A DNA stretch of 13,711 nt, taken from Methanothrix sp. Lineage in GTDB: Archaea > Halobacteriota > Methanosarcinia > Methanotrichales > Methanotrichaceae. Below are positions 1-6,312 of the stretch, piece after piece. A program made the position numbers and the translations under genes. The notes beneath the pieces were generated by a model. That model made no database searches. It worked only from the letters and a program-made list of their open reading frames with translations, and was not told where the DNA came from. Each line of letters begins with the position of its first letter. Within the stretch, counting starts at the first letter, position 1. The stretch spans positions 1 through 13,711 of the forward strand of contig JAQTYS010000047.1 of NCBI GenBank assembly GCA_028688175.1, read 5' to 3'.

Positions 1-2
1 AC

Positions 3-95
3 AATTGTCCTTATTGTGGCTTATCGATAGATCGAGATCTCAATGCTGCTCTGAATATTGCAAGACTGGGATTACAGTCTTTGGCATCAGCCTAG
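3..95 (+). CDS. tnpB: TnpB (IS200/IS605 OrfB) RNA-guided nuclease, C-terminal end only
   Basis: Only the last 30 codons and the TAG stop are inside the window; the gene enters from the left. The reading frame gives NCPYCGLSIDRDLNAALNIA followed by ten more residues. The C-x2-C-G pair is the second half of the TnpB zinc ribbon. The D-R-D-x-N-A-A-x-N-I block is the last RuvC motif, which carries the final catalytic aspartate. From family knowledge, TnpB is an RNA-guided DNA endonuclease encoded by IS200/IS605/IS607 elements and uses an omega RNA made from the 3' end of its own gene. The stop is followed at once by a strong hairpin, as expected for the right end of such an element. Whether the rest of the gene is intact, and whether a TnpA partner exists, cannot be seen. 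Confidence 0.9.
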   Translation, partial: NCPYCGLSIDRDLNAALNIARLGLQSLASA

Positions 96-98
96 ATG

Positions 99-118
99 CC
101 CGCCAATTCATTGGCGGG
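99..118 (+). repeat. Perfect subterminal hairpin after tnpB
   Basis: CCCGCCAAT (99-107) and ATTGGCGGG (110-118) are exact reverse complements separated by two bases, giving a 9-bp GC-rich stem that starts four bases after the tnpB stop. It fits the right-end hairpin of an IS200/IS605 element, recognised by TnpA and forming part of the omega RNA. Confidence 0.8.
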
Positions 119-131
119 AGTGGTCACAACT

Positions 132-300
132 TCAATAATACCTTTAACGAAGAGGGGTAAAATATTTTTTGTAGCTGGAATATTCCATCGCATCTCTGCC
201 GCCGCTCCGAGATTGCTTTTGGACAAATTAGTGCTTGAGGTCGGCGATCATAGCTTCGCGCGAGACCCGTGTTCACGCGAAGGAGCAATAGAAATGACAA
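132..300 (+). repeat. Dispersed repeat, copy A
   Basis: This stretch has no convincing gene but matches two other places in the window in the same orientation. Its first part (about 135-187: caataatacc, aacgaagag, gtaaaata, ttttttg, atattcca) matches copy C at 4845-4899. Its later part (about 179-272: atattccat, ctctgccgc, ctccgagattgcttt, ggacaaatt, gtgcttgagg, gcttcgc, cgagacc) matches copy B at 967-1056. It lies directly against the presumed right end of the TnpB element. Bases 301-383 hold nothing I can recognise. Confidence 0.75.
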
Positions 301-383
301 AACAGAGCGATATTATTCAGGCGCTAAACTTGTGCGCTTGGACCTTTCTGAAGGTTAGGCATACATTCTCTTTGCGTACCATC

Positions 384-848
384 CTATATCATCCCGAGCC
401 GTTCTTTTATGGCTCTGATATCTGACTGTACCTGTCTAAGAGTCATTCCGTATCCTGGTTGGATGTCTTCTCTCATGCCTTTGATCTCTTCAAGGGTGTT
501 CTTTGTATTGTCTCTGATTTCTAGAAGGACCGGGATTGCCTTGTTCAACTGGATTGCTGAGCAAATTTGAGCATAGCTCTCAGTCTTCATAATATCGCCT
601 TTATAATCTTCAAAAGCAATGCTCGATACTTGGGAATGTTCAGGCTTTCGGGTCTCTACCAGCTTCTTAAAATCTGCTATTGTCTCTTCATCGCCTTCGA
701 TTAGGACTACGACCTCCGGCTCCTTCTCGCCCCTCCTATTGCGGGCATGAAAACCTTTAAGGCCCAGGTCTATAGCATTACTCATTAGGAAGTATCTGTA
801 GCCTACATCATGCACTTTGGGACCGATAATTTTGATTTTTAGCTTCAT
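384..848 (-). CDS. Acylphosphatase-like domain protein with helical C-terminal tail
   Basis: The protein has 154 residues if it starts at the ATG at 846-848, which is preceded by GGGTGACT, a good archaeal ribosome-binding site. Residues 1-85 look like an acylphosphatase fold, with the loop motif GPKVHDVGYR ending in Arg18 and with Asn37 in HARN; these match the phosphate-binding arginine and catalytic asparagine of the family, which hydrolyses acyl phosphates. The usual loop is VQGVGFR; here Gln and Gly are replaced by His and Asp, so activity is uncertain. Residues 90-154 are charged and probably alpha-helical or coiled-coil, which makes the protein longer than the usual 90-100 residues. An in-frame extension back to 1049 runs through repeat copy B and is unlikely to be real. 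The gene sits between repeat copies A and B; its role is unknown. Confidence 0.75.
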   Translation of the reverse strand: MKLKIKIIGPKVHDVGYRYFLMSNAIDLGLKGFHARNRRGEKEPEVVVLIEGDEETIADFKKLVETRKPEHSQVSSIAFEDYKGDIMKTESYAQICSAIQLNKAIPVLLEIRDNTKNTLEEIKGMREDIQPGYGMTLRQVQSDIRAIKERLGMI

Positions 849-957
849 AGTCACCCTTGATATGTATCGGCAGGCTATTTGATTGTTTCGTGGTGGAGGC
901 GGCCAGCTAGAAGGCCGTCCCTGCCATTTCCAGTTCCGCCAGCACAAGTACAGGACG

Positions 958-1093
958 CCTTTTTGCAATATTCCATCCACCTCTGCCGCTGCTCCGAGAT
1001 TGCTTTCGGACAAATTCGTGCTTGAGGTTTGGCGACCATGGCTTCGCACGAGACCTTGGGTATCATGCGAAGCCGTGAAGGCGCGAAGTCTCG
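958..1093 (+). repeat. Dispersed repeat, copy B
   Basis: This copy matches A closely over about 967-1056 (attccatc, ctctgccgc, gctccgagattgcttt, cggacaaatt, gtgcttgagg, ggcgacca, gcttcgc, cgagacc). It ends in a GC-rich tail containing gaagccgtgaaggcgcgaag, which resembles REP-type intergenic sequence. It lacks the AT-rich first part present in A and C. The whole 849-1167 gap between the acylphosphatase-like and restriction-modification genes contains this repeat and the upstream regions of the two divergent genes; the short ORFs across it are repeat-derived. Confidence 0.75.
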
Positions 1094-1155
1094 ATGTATA
1101 GGAATGTTTTTGACCAACTCATATTACTATCTTCTTAGAGAAGACCAATTGCCAT

Positions 1156-1162
1156 GGGAGGT
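1156..1162 (+). promoter_or_regulatory. Ribosome-binding site of the restriction-modification gene
   Basis: GGGAGGT lies five bases before the ATG at 1168 and fixes this start. No strong TATA box is evident; the best candidate is the AT-rich stretch near 1118-1130. Confidence 0.8.
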
Positions 1163-1167
1163 AAGCG

Positions 1168-4100
1168 ATGAGTGATGTTGTCAAGTCGTATCTGGCTGAA
1201 ATTGATAGAGAATTCAAGACTGGAAGGGCGACGGAACACACTCATCGTCCGGCTTTAAAAGGTCTGATTGAATCTCTGGTCCCAGGAATCAGGGCCACCA
1301 ACGAGCCGAAAAGAGTGGAATGCGGGGCACCGGATTTCATCCTGCGTCGGGATGGACTTTCCATTGGTTATGTGGAGACCAAAGACCTTGGCAAGTCTCT
1401 GGATGAGGCGGAGGATTCCGGCCAGTTGCAGCGCTACAAAAAGTCTCTTCCCAACTTGATTCTTACTGACTATTTGGAGTTTCGCTGGTTTGTGGACGGG
1501 CAGCTTCGCGACAGCGCCCGGCTGGGCAGGATTGGAAAGGGCGGCAAGATCCAGCCTGATAAGAAGGGAATTGAGGAGACGGTGCAGCTTCTCAAGCTCT
1601 TCCTGGAGAGCCGGCCAGAGGCCATCACCACGCCCAAAGATCTCTCGGAGAGGGCGGCAAAGCTGGCTCACATCATCCGGGATACGATTGTGGAAGCCTT
1701 TGAAAAGGATAGAGCATCGCAAGACCTCAAAGACCTGCGCGATGCCTTTGCAGAGGTGCTCATTCCCGATTTGAATAAGCCGGAGAAGGTGGCCGAGTTC
1801 GCTGACATGTATGCCCAGACCATTGTCTACGGGCTTTTTGCGGCGCGGGTCAATCACAAGGGGCCCGGTCCATTTCAGCGGCTGGGAGCTTCCCGCGAGA
1901 TTCCCAAGACCAATCCGTTTCTGAAGAAGCTCTTCGACAGTATCACCGGCTCCAGTCTGGATGAGGAGCCTTATGTTGATTTCGTGGACGATCTGGTGCA
2001 GATCCTGGCCAACACGGACATGGAGAAGGTGCTGGAGAACTTCGGCAAACGCACCAAGCAGGAAGATCCGATTGTGCATTTCTACGAGACATTCCTCGCA
2101 GCCTACGATCCCAAGACGCGGGAGAAGCGGGGCGTTTATTACACGCCGGAGCCGGTGGTGGCGTACATCGTCAAATCGGTGGATTACATCCTGAAGACGC
2201 GCTTCGGCCTGGAGGGCGGTCTGGCCCACACCGCTGATATCGTGGAGTACGACCGGGAGGAGGCGTTCCTGGATGAGCAGGGCAGGCCGGACAGAAGCAA
2301 GCTTCTCAAGGTGGTACAGGAGGAGCGGCCCAAGGTGCTGATCCTCGATCCAGCCTGCGGAACCGGGACATTTCTTTATGCCGTGATGGACTATATCAGA
2401 GACGAGTTCATGAAACGAGGGGACGCCGGGCTCTGGTCGGCTTATGTGCGGGATCACCTCTTGCCCCGCTTATTCGGCTTTGAGCTGCTCATGGCACCAT
2501 ACGCCGTGGCCCATTTTAAGCTGGGAATGCTGCTGGCAGGCCACGATCTGCCCAAGGAGCAGCAGAAGCAGTGGCAGTATGATTTTGAAGCCGACGAGCG
2601 GCTGGGGATTTATCTTACCAACACCCTGGATGAGGCACCCAGCGAGTGGCAGAAGCTCTTTGGAGCTTACCGCATCCTGAGCGAAGAGGCGAACGCGGCG
2701 TCGCGGGTGAAGAGAGATCTGCCAATTTTAGTTGTGCTGGGAAACCCGCCTTATTCCGCAAATTCAGCGAATAAAGGCGAATGGATTATTGATCTTATTC
2801 GGAATAGTTACTACCCGAAAGATGAGATAAAAGAGCATAATCCAAAATTATTGCTGGATGATTATGTAAAATTCATTCGTTGGGGTCAGTGGCGGATTGA
2901 GCATAACAGCTCGATAAACAGCAAGTTGGCAGGCGGCGTTTTAGCCTTTATCACAAATCATGGGTATTTGGATAATCCGACTTTTCGTCAAATGCGAAAA
3001 ACCTTAATCAATAATTTTGCAGAAGTTTATATTTTAAACTTGCATGGAAATCTCAAGAAAAAGGAATGCTCCCCTGATGGTTCAAAGGATGAAAACGTTT
3101 TTGATATACAACAAGGTGTATCAATTGGATTTTTCATCAAGAAGCCTGAGAACACTGGTCCTGCAAAAGTGAAATATGCAGAATTATGGGGAAAAAGAGA
3201 TAACAAGTACAAATGGTTAATAGAAAATAATATCGCTACCACCGCTTGGACCTCAGTTGAACCCAAATCAATATTCTATCTTTTTTCACCACAGGATGTT
3301 GCCCTTCAACCAGAATATGATCAAGGTTTAAAAATAACGGAAATCATGGAAATCAATTCAACAGGCGTTAAGACACATCGCGACCATTTCGTGCTGGGCT
3401 TCGATCAATCATCAATTCGATCACGCATTGATGATTTTAAAAATCTGAATATTTTGGATGAAGTAATAAGAACAAGATACAATCTAGCCGATACGCGTGA
3501 TTGGAAGCTGGGCCTAAAGAGGCGATCTCTGGCAGAAGACCCGCAATGGGAAAAATATTTCACTAAATGCCTTTATCGTCCTTTTGATTTTAGATACTAT
3601 TATCATAATGAGAATGTTGTTGAGCTTCTAAGGCAAGAAGTAATGCACCACATCGAGTCAAAAGAAAATCTAGGTATTATAACCACTCGACAAACACGTG
3701 ATAAATGGGACATTTTTGCTACAAATCAAGTATGCGGACATAAATCATGTGCTGCATACGACATCAATTATCTGTTCCCACTTTATCTTTATCCATCCAT
3801 CGATGAGAAAAACACTCGCCAAGAAACGCTGCATAATACATCATGGTCCCGAGGGCCAAATGGTCGCATCCCCAACCTCAATCCCGATTTCGTCTCCGCC
3901 TTCGCCTCCCGCCTCGGCCTCAAATTCGTCTCCGACGGCCACGGCGACCTTGTCGCCACCTTCGGCCCGGAGGACATCTTCGACTACATCTACACCGTCT
4001 TCCACTCGCCCACCTACCGCCAGCGCTATGCAGAGTTTCTGAAGATCGACTTCCCTCGTGTCCCTCTGACCTCCGACCTGCAGCTCTTCAAGAAGCTGTG

Positions 4101-4473
4101 CATCCTGGGCGAGGAACTGGTGGCGCTGCACCTGCTGGAGTCGCCCCAGCTCACTCAGCTTCTCACCCGCTATCCTGTGGCAGGAGACAATATCGTAGAG
4201 AAGGGCTTTCCCAAATTCGTGGTCTACGAGGAAGGTCAGCCGGGTTACGTCTACATCAACAGGACGCAGTACTTCGAGGGAGTACCCAAGGAGGTCTGGG
4301 AGTTTCACGTAGGCGGCTACCAGGTCTGCGAGAAGTGGCTCAAGGACCGCCGGGGCAGGCAGCTCTCCTTCGACGATCTCATGCACTACCAGAAGGTGAT
4401 TGTGGCCCTGGCGGAGACGGCGCGGCTGATGGAGGAGATCGACAAGGCCATACCGGGCTGGCCGATAAAATGA
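1168..4473 (+). CDS. Single-chain restriction-modification enzyme (type ISP/IIG-like; nuclease, N6-adenine methylase, specificity domain)
   Basis: The protein has 1101 residues. Residues about 1-150 carry a PD-(D/E)xK nuclease signature, with P55-D56 in GAPDF and E70-T71-K72. Residues 150-300 are a helical linker. The methylase core follows: GVYYTP at 322-327, the AdoMet loop DPACGTGTF at 394-402, FGFELLMAPYA at 436-446, and catalytic NPPY at 526-529, typical of gamma-class N6-adenine methylases. Residues about 530-890 should contain the DNA target-recognition part. The last 200 residues (PEDIFDYIY, SPTYRQRYAEFLKIDFPR) match the conserved C-terminal domain of type ISP enzymes. Classical ISP enzymes also carry a helicase between nuclease and methylase; it is absent here, so the architecture is closer to type IIG. 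The protein would both cut foreign DNA and methylate host DNA. The 2725-3842 segment is markedly AT-rich against GC-rich flanks, suggesting specificity-domain exchange. No separate methylase or specificity gene is adjacent. Confidence 0.92.
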   Translation: MSDVVKSYLAEIDREFKTGRATEHTHRPALKGLIESLVPGIRATNEPKRVECGAPDFILRRDGLSIGYVETKDLGKSLDEAEDSGQLQRYKKSLPNLILTDYLEFRWFVDGQLRDSARLGRIGKGGKIQPDKKGIEETVQLLKLFLESRPEAITTPKDLSERAAKLAHIIRDTIVEAFEKDRASQDLKDLRDAFAEVLIPDLNKPEKVAEFADMYAQTIVYGLFAARVNHKGPGPFQRLGASREIPKTNPFLKKLFDSITGSSLDEEPYVDFVDDLVQILANTDMEKVLENFGKRTKQEDPIVHFYETFLAAYDPKTREKRGVYYTPEPVVAYIVKSVDYILKTRFGLEGGLAHTADIVEYDREEAFLDEQGRPDRSKLLKVVQEERPKVLILDPACGTGTFLYAVMDYIRDEFMKRGDAGLWSAYVRDHLLPRLFGFELLMAPYAVAHFKLGMLLAGHDLPKEQQKQWQYDFEADERLGIYLTNTLDEAPSEWQKLFGAYRILSEEANAASRVKRDLPILVVLGNPPYSANSANKGEWIIDLIRNSYYPKDEIKEHNPKLLLDDYVKFIRWGQWRIEHNSSINSKLAGGVLAFITNHGYLDNPTFRQMRKTLINNFAEVYILNLHGNLKKKECSPDGSKDENVFDIQQGVSIGFFIKKPENTGPAKVKYAELWGKRDNKYKWLIENNIATTAWTSVEPKSIFYLFSPQDVALQPEYDQGLKITEIMEINSTGVKTHRDHFVLGFDQSSIRSRIDDFKNLNILDEVIRTRYNLADTRDWKLGLKRRSLAEDPQWEKYFTKCLYRPFDFRYYYHNENVVELLRQEVMHHIESKENLGIITTRQTRDKWDIFATNQVCGHKSCAAYDINYLFPLYLYPSIDEKNTRQETLHNTSWSRGPNGRIPNLNPDFVSAFASRLGLKFVSDGHGDLVATFGPEDIFDYIYTVFHSPTYRQRYAEFLKIDFPRVPLTSDLQLFKKLCILGEELVALHLLESPQLTQLLTRYPVAGDNIVEKGFPKFVVYEEGQPGYVYINRTQYFEGVPKEVWEFHVGGYQVCEKWLKDRRGRQLSFDDLMHYQKVIVALAETARLMEEIDKAIPGWPIK

Positions 4474-4477
4474 GAAC

Positions 4478-4488
4478 GGATTTTTTTC
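4478..4488 (+). terminator. T-run terminator after the restriction-modification gene
   Basis: A run of seven T at 4481-4487, starting eight bases after the TGA stop, is a plausible archaeal oligo-T terminator. It overlaps the 3' end of the convergent small ORF. Confidence 0.5.
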
Positions 4489-4765
4489 AAGAATCTTTTC
4501 GCGCTCTTACTGCCTCAAGGCCACGGATCAGACTCCACCACACAAAGTAGTCCTGATCATCCCCCAGGACGCCGCTTTCAAATTTATTCCAGAATTCTGA
4601 GGATGTCATGCCGTATTTTTGCTCCATATCCTTTATTTCGGAAAGAGTCAGCTGCTCTCTGGCGTTTAAAAGCGCAAGCTCAGCAAGATTCTGGCCCCTG
4701 ATGTAATTCGGGGATGGAAAGGGCACGACGACCACATCTCCTTCACAAGTTTTTCCACGCTTCAT
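4487..4765 (-). CDS. Small toxin/antitoxin-like ORF, possibly a hybrid remnant
   Basis: From the ATG at 4763-4765 this encodes 92 residues; a GTG at 4807 would add 14. GAGGAGG lies directly against the ATG, an unusually short spacing. The first residues (CEGDVVVVPFPSPN) look like the beginning of a MazF/PemK-type toxin, whose usual start is GDVVLVPFPFTD. The rest (LTLSEIKDMEQKYGM, EFWNKFESGVLGDD, FVWWSLIRGLEAV) resembles small acidic archaeal antitoxin-type proteins with a KYGM-x-EF-x-KF-x-G-x-LGD pattern. Such toxin and antitoxin pieces are normally separate genes with the antitoxin first, so this may be a deletion fusion. It may equally be an intact antitoxin with a chance N-terminal resemblance. 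It converges on the restriction-modification gene with 13 bases between the stops. Confidence 0.55.
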   Translation of the reverse strand: MKRGKTCEGDVVVVPFPSPNYIRGQNLAELALLNAREQLTLSEIKDMEQKYGMTSSEFWNKFESGVLGDDQDYFVWWSLIRGLEAVRARKDS

Positions 4766-4843
4766 CCTCCTCAGTGCTAAGCCAATCCTTTGCCAGCGCT
4801 GATTCACTTAATATTGCCGTCTCCATTTCTTTCGGTTCCATAT

Positions 4844-5020
4844 CCAATAATACCATCTAACGAAGAGTGGTAAAATACTTTTTGCAGCCAGGATATTCCA
4901 CCGTGTCCCATTCATCTCTCCCAGCACCCGCTCGCATGCGCATGCGCTCACGCGAGCCCGAACGCGCCCGCGGGCAGCCTTGCGCCGGGTGCGGGAGCCC
5001 TGTGTTGAGATTGCTGAAGA
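4844..5020 (+). repeat. Dispersed repeat, copy C, with GC-rich insertion
   Basis: Bases 4845-4899 match copy A (caataatacc, taacgaagag, ggtaaaata, ttttttgcag, atattccacc). After 4908 the sequence diverges into a GC-rich palindromic block and then returns to a trace of the shared GAGATTGCT motif at 5007-5015. The 4808-5053 gap holds this repeat copy and the structured block; I see no gene in it. Confidence 0.65.
4918..4997. repeat. GC-rich structured inverted repeat
   Basis: CTCCC-A-GCACCCG (4918-4930) pairs with CGGGTGC-GGGAG (4986-4997), giving 12 pairs with one bulged base. The loop itself holds palindromes such as GCATGCGCATGC (4934-4945) and GCCCGCGGGC (about 4966-4975). It sits inside repeat copy C. 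Its role is unknown; it could form a DNA cruciform or a structured RNA, or mark a recombination point. Confidence 0.6.
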
Positions 5021-5053
5021 ATAAATGTCGCAGCTATAAAAACCGAAAAAAGT

Positions 5054-5308
5054 TTACTGCGTGCTTATGGCTTGCACCGGGCAGGACTTGGCGCATCTCC
5101 CGCACCCTGTGCACTTTTCCTTATCCACGACTGCGACGCCCTGGTCATTTAAGGATACGGCTCCAGATGGGCACTCATCAACGCAAGCTCCACAGCCAAT
5201 GCATTTGTTCTCGTCCACCGAGGCGGGCATCAATTTGGCGACTGCATAGGCTGAGCCCACCAAAAGACAGACAACTGCCAGCGCAACAATCAATCTTTTA
5301 TGTTCCAT
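5054..5308 (-). CDS. Membrane-anchored or exported 2[4Fe-4S] ferredoxin
   Basis: The protein has 84 residues from the ATG at 5306-5308, preceded by GGTG at nine bases. Residues 1-5 are basic (MEHKR) and residues 6-25 form a hydrophobic segment ending SAYA, so this is a signal peptide or an N-in membrane anchor. Two complete cluster motifs follow: Cys36, 39, 42, 46 (CIGCGACVDECP) and Cys66, 69, 72, 76 (CTGCGRCAKSCP), typical of bacterial-type 2[4Fe-4S] electron carriers. Topology predicts the clusters outside the cytoplasmic membrane, unusual for a low-potential ferredoxin. The frame extends upstream to 5473, but those extra 55 residues look non-coding and would bury the hydrophobic segment inside the protein. 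It lies downstream of, and co-directional with, the partner-switch operon, but with its own likely promoter. The redox partner is not visible. Confidence 0.85.
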   Translation of the reverse strand: MEHKRLIVALAVVCLLVGSAYAVAKLMPASVDENKCIGCGACVDECPSGAVSLNDQGVAVVDKEKCTGCGRCAKSCPVQAISTQ

Positions 5309-5398
5309 TTTATCAAACACCATCCCATTTGAATCGTCATTTGAATTTGAGAATCGTTTCCTGTCGATCTCATCTTCAATATACTCTTGCACGGAACG

Positions 5399-5409
5399 AT
5401 ATTTAAGGA
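5399..5409 (-). promoter_or_regulatory. TATA-like box for the ferredoxin gene
   Basis: On the minus strand this reads CCTTAAATATC, a good archaeal TATA match. The transcript start would fall near 5375, leaving a leader of about 65-70 bases before the ATG at 5308. A second AT-rich candidate (TTTAAAA) lies at 5489-5496. Confidence 0.45.
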
Positions 5410-5458
5410 TAAAGGCGAACGAACGCTCTCTCCAAGATGAGGCTGACTGAGGAAAATG

Positions 5459-5488
5459 GATCTGGTCGTTCATAATTGGGATCAGATC
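5459..5488. repeat. Inverted repeat upstream of the ferredoxin gene
   Basis: GATCTG (5459-5464) and CAGATC (5483-5488) are reverse complements 18 bases apart, next to an AT-rich TATA-like stretch. It could be an operator, but six-base arms can arise by chance. Confidence 0.25.
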
Positions 5489-5522
5489 GTTTTAAATGTT
5501 CTGATTTTGGCGCAGCACGCAA

Positions 5523-5951
5523 TTAATTCTTATTTTTCACCAGGGTGAGTACATTCTTTCCATCTCGAAACTCGAAAGACATCCCATCCACAAAACACCT
5601 TATGAGATGGATTCCCAGACCACCAACGGGACGGTCCTTTGCATCGTCCTGGGATAGGGCCACGATATGAATTGTGGGATCAAAGGGAATTCCTTCGTCC
5701 TCGATGATCAGCTCCAGCCGATCGTCATACACTCTGGCAACAATATGAATCGTGCCTCCTTTACCGGGATAGGCATACTTGGCAACATTGGTGCAAGCCT
5801 CTTCTACTGCCAGTTGAAGCTCCATAATCTTTCGCGAATCAAAATCAGCAAGGCCCATCAAACGTTCGATGAGGTCAGAGAGGACGGGAATCTGCTCGAT
5901 TGTTGCCGCTACTGTGATCTCCTGCTCATATTCTGTCGCTTCCATTAGCAT
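5523..5951 (-). CDS. RsbW/SpoIIAB-type switch kinase (HATPase, anti-sigma-factor-like)
   Basis: The protein has 142 residues from the ATG at 5949-5951, whose A is shared with the TGA stop of the preceding STAS gene (TGATG), so the two are translationally coupled. A GTG three bases earlier and an ATG at 5945 are alternatives. It is a stand-alone GHKL ATPase domain: N-box ELQLAVEEACTNVAKYAYP at 44-62 with Glu51 and Asn55, G1 box EDEGIPFDP at 84-92, and G2 loop GGLGIHLI at 110-117. Bacterial relatives bind ATP, phosphorylate a serine on a STAS partner and sequester a sigma factor. Archaea have no bacterial sigma factors, so the output target here must be something else or absent. Both partners, antagonist and phosphatase, are the two genes just upstream in the same operon. 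Confidence 0.9.
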   Translation of the reverse strand: MLMEATEYEQEITVAATIEQIPVLSDLIERLMGLADFDSRKIMELQLAVEEACTNVAKYAYPGKGGTIHIVARVYDDRLELIIEDEGIPFDPTIHIVALSQDDAKDRPVGGLGIHLIRCFVDGMSFEFRDGKNVLTLVKNKN

Positions 5952-6301
5952 CACAATTCGTCTTGCAGTTTAGTGCCGTTCAGAGCCTCTCCCTGGTTAG
6001 GGTAGATGGAGAAGAGCCTGGTAAAGCCGGTCATCTCAAAGACCTCTATTACGAAAGGCTGCAAAGATACCAGCTTTAAGCTTCCCTTCCTGGGCAGGAC
6101 CTTCTTTTGCGTCGCGAGCAAAACCCGCAATCCAACACTGCTGATATATACCACGCCCTCCAAATCGAGCACAATCTCTGATTTGTTCTGATCTATCAGT
6201 TCATTCAGGATGGTCTCGAGATCCTTATAGGTGCTGCCGTCGATTCTACCGGAAACGGAGACAATGGGCACGTTATCGATGCTGGTCTGGTTTATATCCA
6301 T
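5951..6301 (-). CDS. STAS-domain anti-sigma-factor antagonist (RsbV/SpoIIAA type)
   Basis: The protein has 116 residues from the ATG at 6299-6301, with GTGAT five bases upstream as ribosome-binding site. The whole protein is one STAS domain. The core DLEGVVYISSVGLRVLL (46-62) matches the phosphorylation loop of SpoIIAA/RsbV, in which a serine is the kinase target; by alignment to the Gly-Leu that follows, Ser55 is the likely site, with Ser54 next to it. In the family, the unphosphorylated protein binds the switch kinase and releases its client, while the PP2C phosphatase removes the phosphate. It sits 11 bases after the phosphatase gene and shares its TGA with the kinase start, giving a phosphatase-antagonist-kinase operon. 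Confidence 0.92.
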   Translation of the reverse strand: MDINQTSIDNVPIVSVSGRIDGSTYKDLETILNELIDQNKSEIVLDLEGVVYISSVGLRVLLATQKKVLPRKGSLKLVSLQPFVIEVFEMTGFTRLFSIYPNQGEALNGTKLQDEL

Positions 6302-6312
6302 AAGATATCACA

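Larger units (their letters stand above)
1..127 (+). mobile_element. Right end of an IS200/IS605-family element
   Basis: The segment comprises the tnpB 3' end, a perfect hairpin at 99-118 and a short tail ending GGTCAC at 122-127. IS200/IS605 elements lack terminal inverted repeats and instead carry subterminal hairpins, with the right cleavage site a few bases after the last hairpin, often of TCAC form. The end at 127 is inferred from that pattern. Similarity to repeat copy C begins a few bases further on, at about 135, which agrees with an insertion boundary here. The left end lies outside the window. Confidence 0.6.
3..127 (+). ncRNA. Probable 3' part of the omega RNA scaffold
   Basis: In characterised TnpB systems the guide RNA scaffold overlaps the tnpB 3' end and runs to the right end of the element, and the guide is the flanking host sequence. 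Here the scaffold would include the hairpin at 99-118 and end at about 127. The guide would then read from 128 into repeat copy A (AACTTCAATAATACCT...). This is inferred from position and structure. The 5' part of the RNA lies beyond the window. Confidence 0.45.

Noticed and set aside
96..425. Open frame of 109 residues downstream of tnpB
   Set aside because: It begins in the element hairpin and runs through repeat copy A; no domain, no ribosome-binding site.
849..1117. Upstream extension of the acylphosphatase-like frame to 1049 and a 80-residue minus-strand frame to 1117
   Set aside because: Both translate repeat copy B; the ATG at 848 has a good ribosome-binding site and begins the recognisable domain.
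1255..2457. A 400-residue open frame on the minus strand inside the restriction-modification gene
   Set aside because: It is fully overlapped by a gene with clear nuclease and methylase motifs, has no recognisable domain and owes its openness to GC-biased codon use.
3841..4550. Long open frames on both strands over the 3' part of the restriction-modification gene
   Set aside because: They coincide with the GC-rich end of that gene, give low-complexity Arg/Pro-rich or antisense sequence, and end or start without their own signals.
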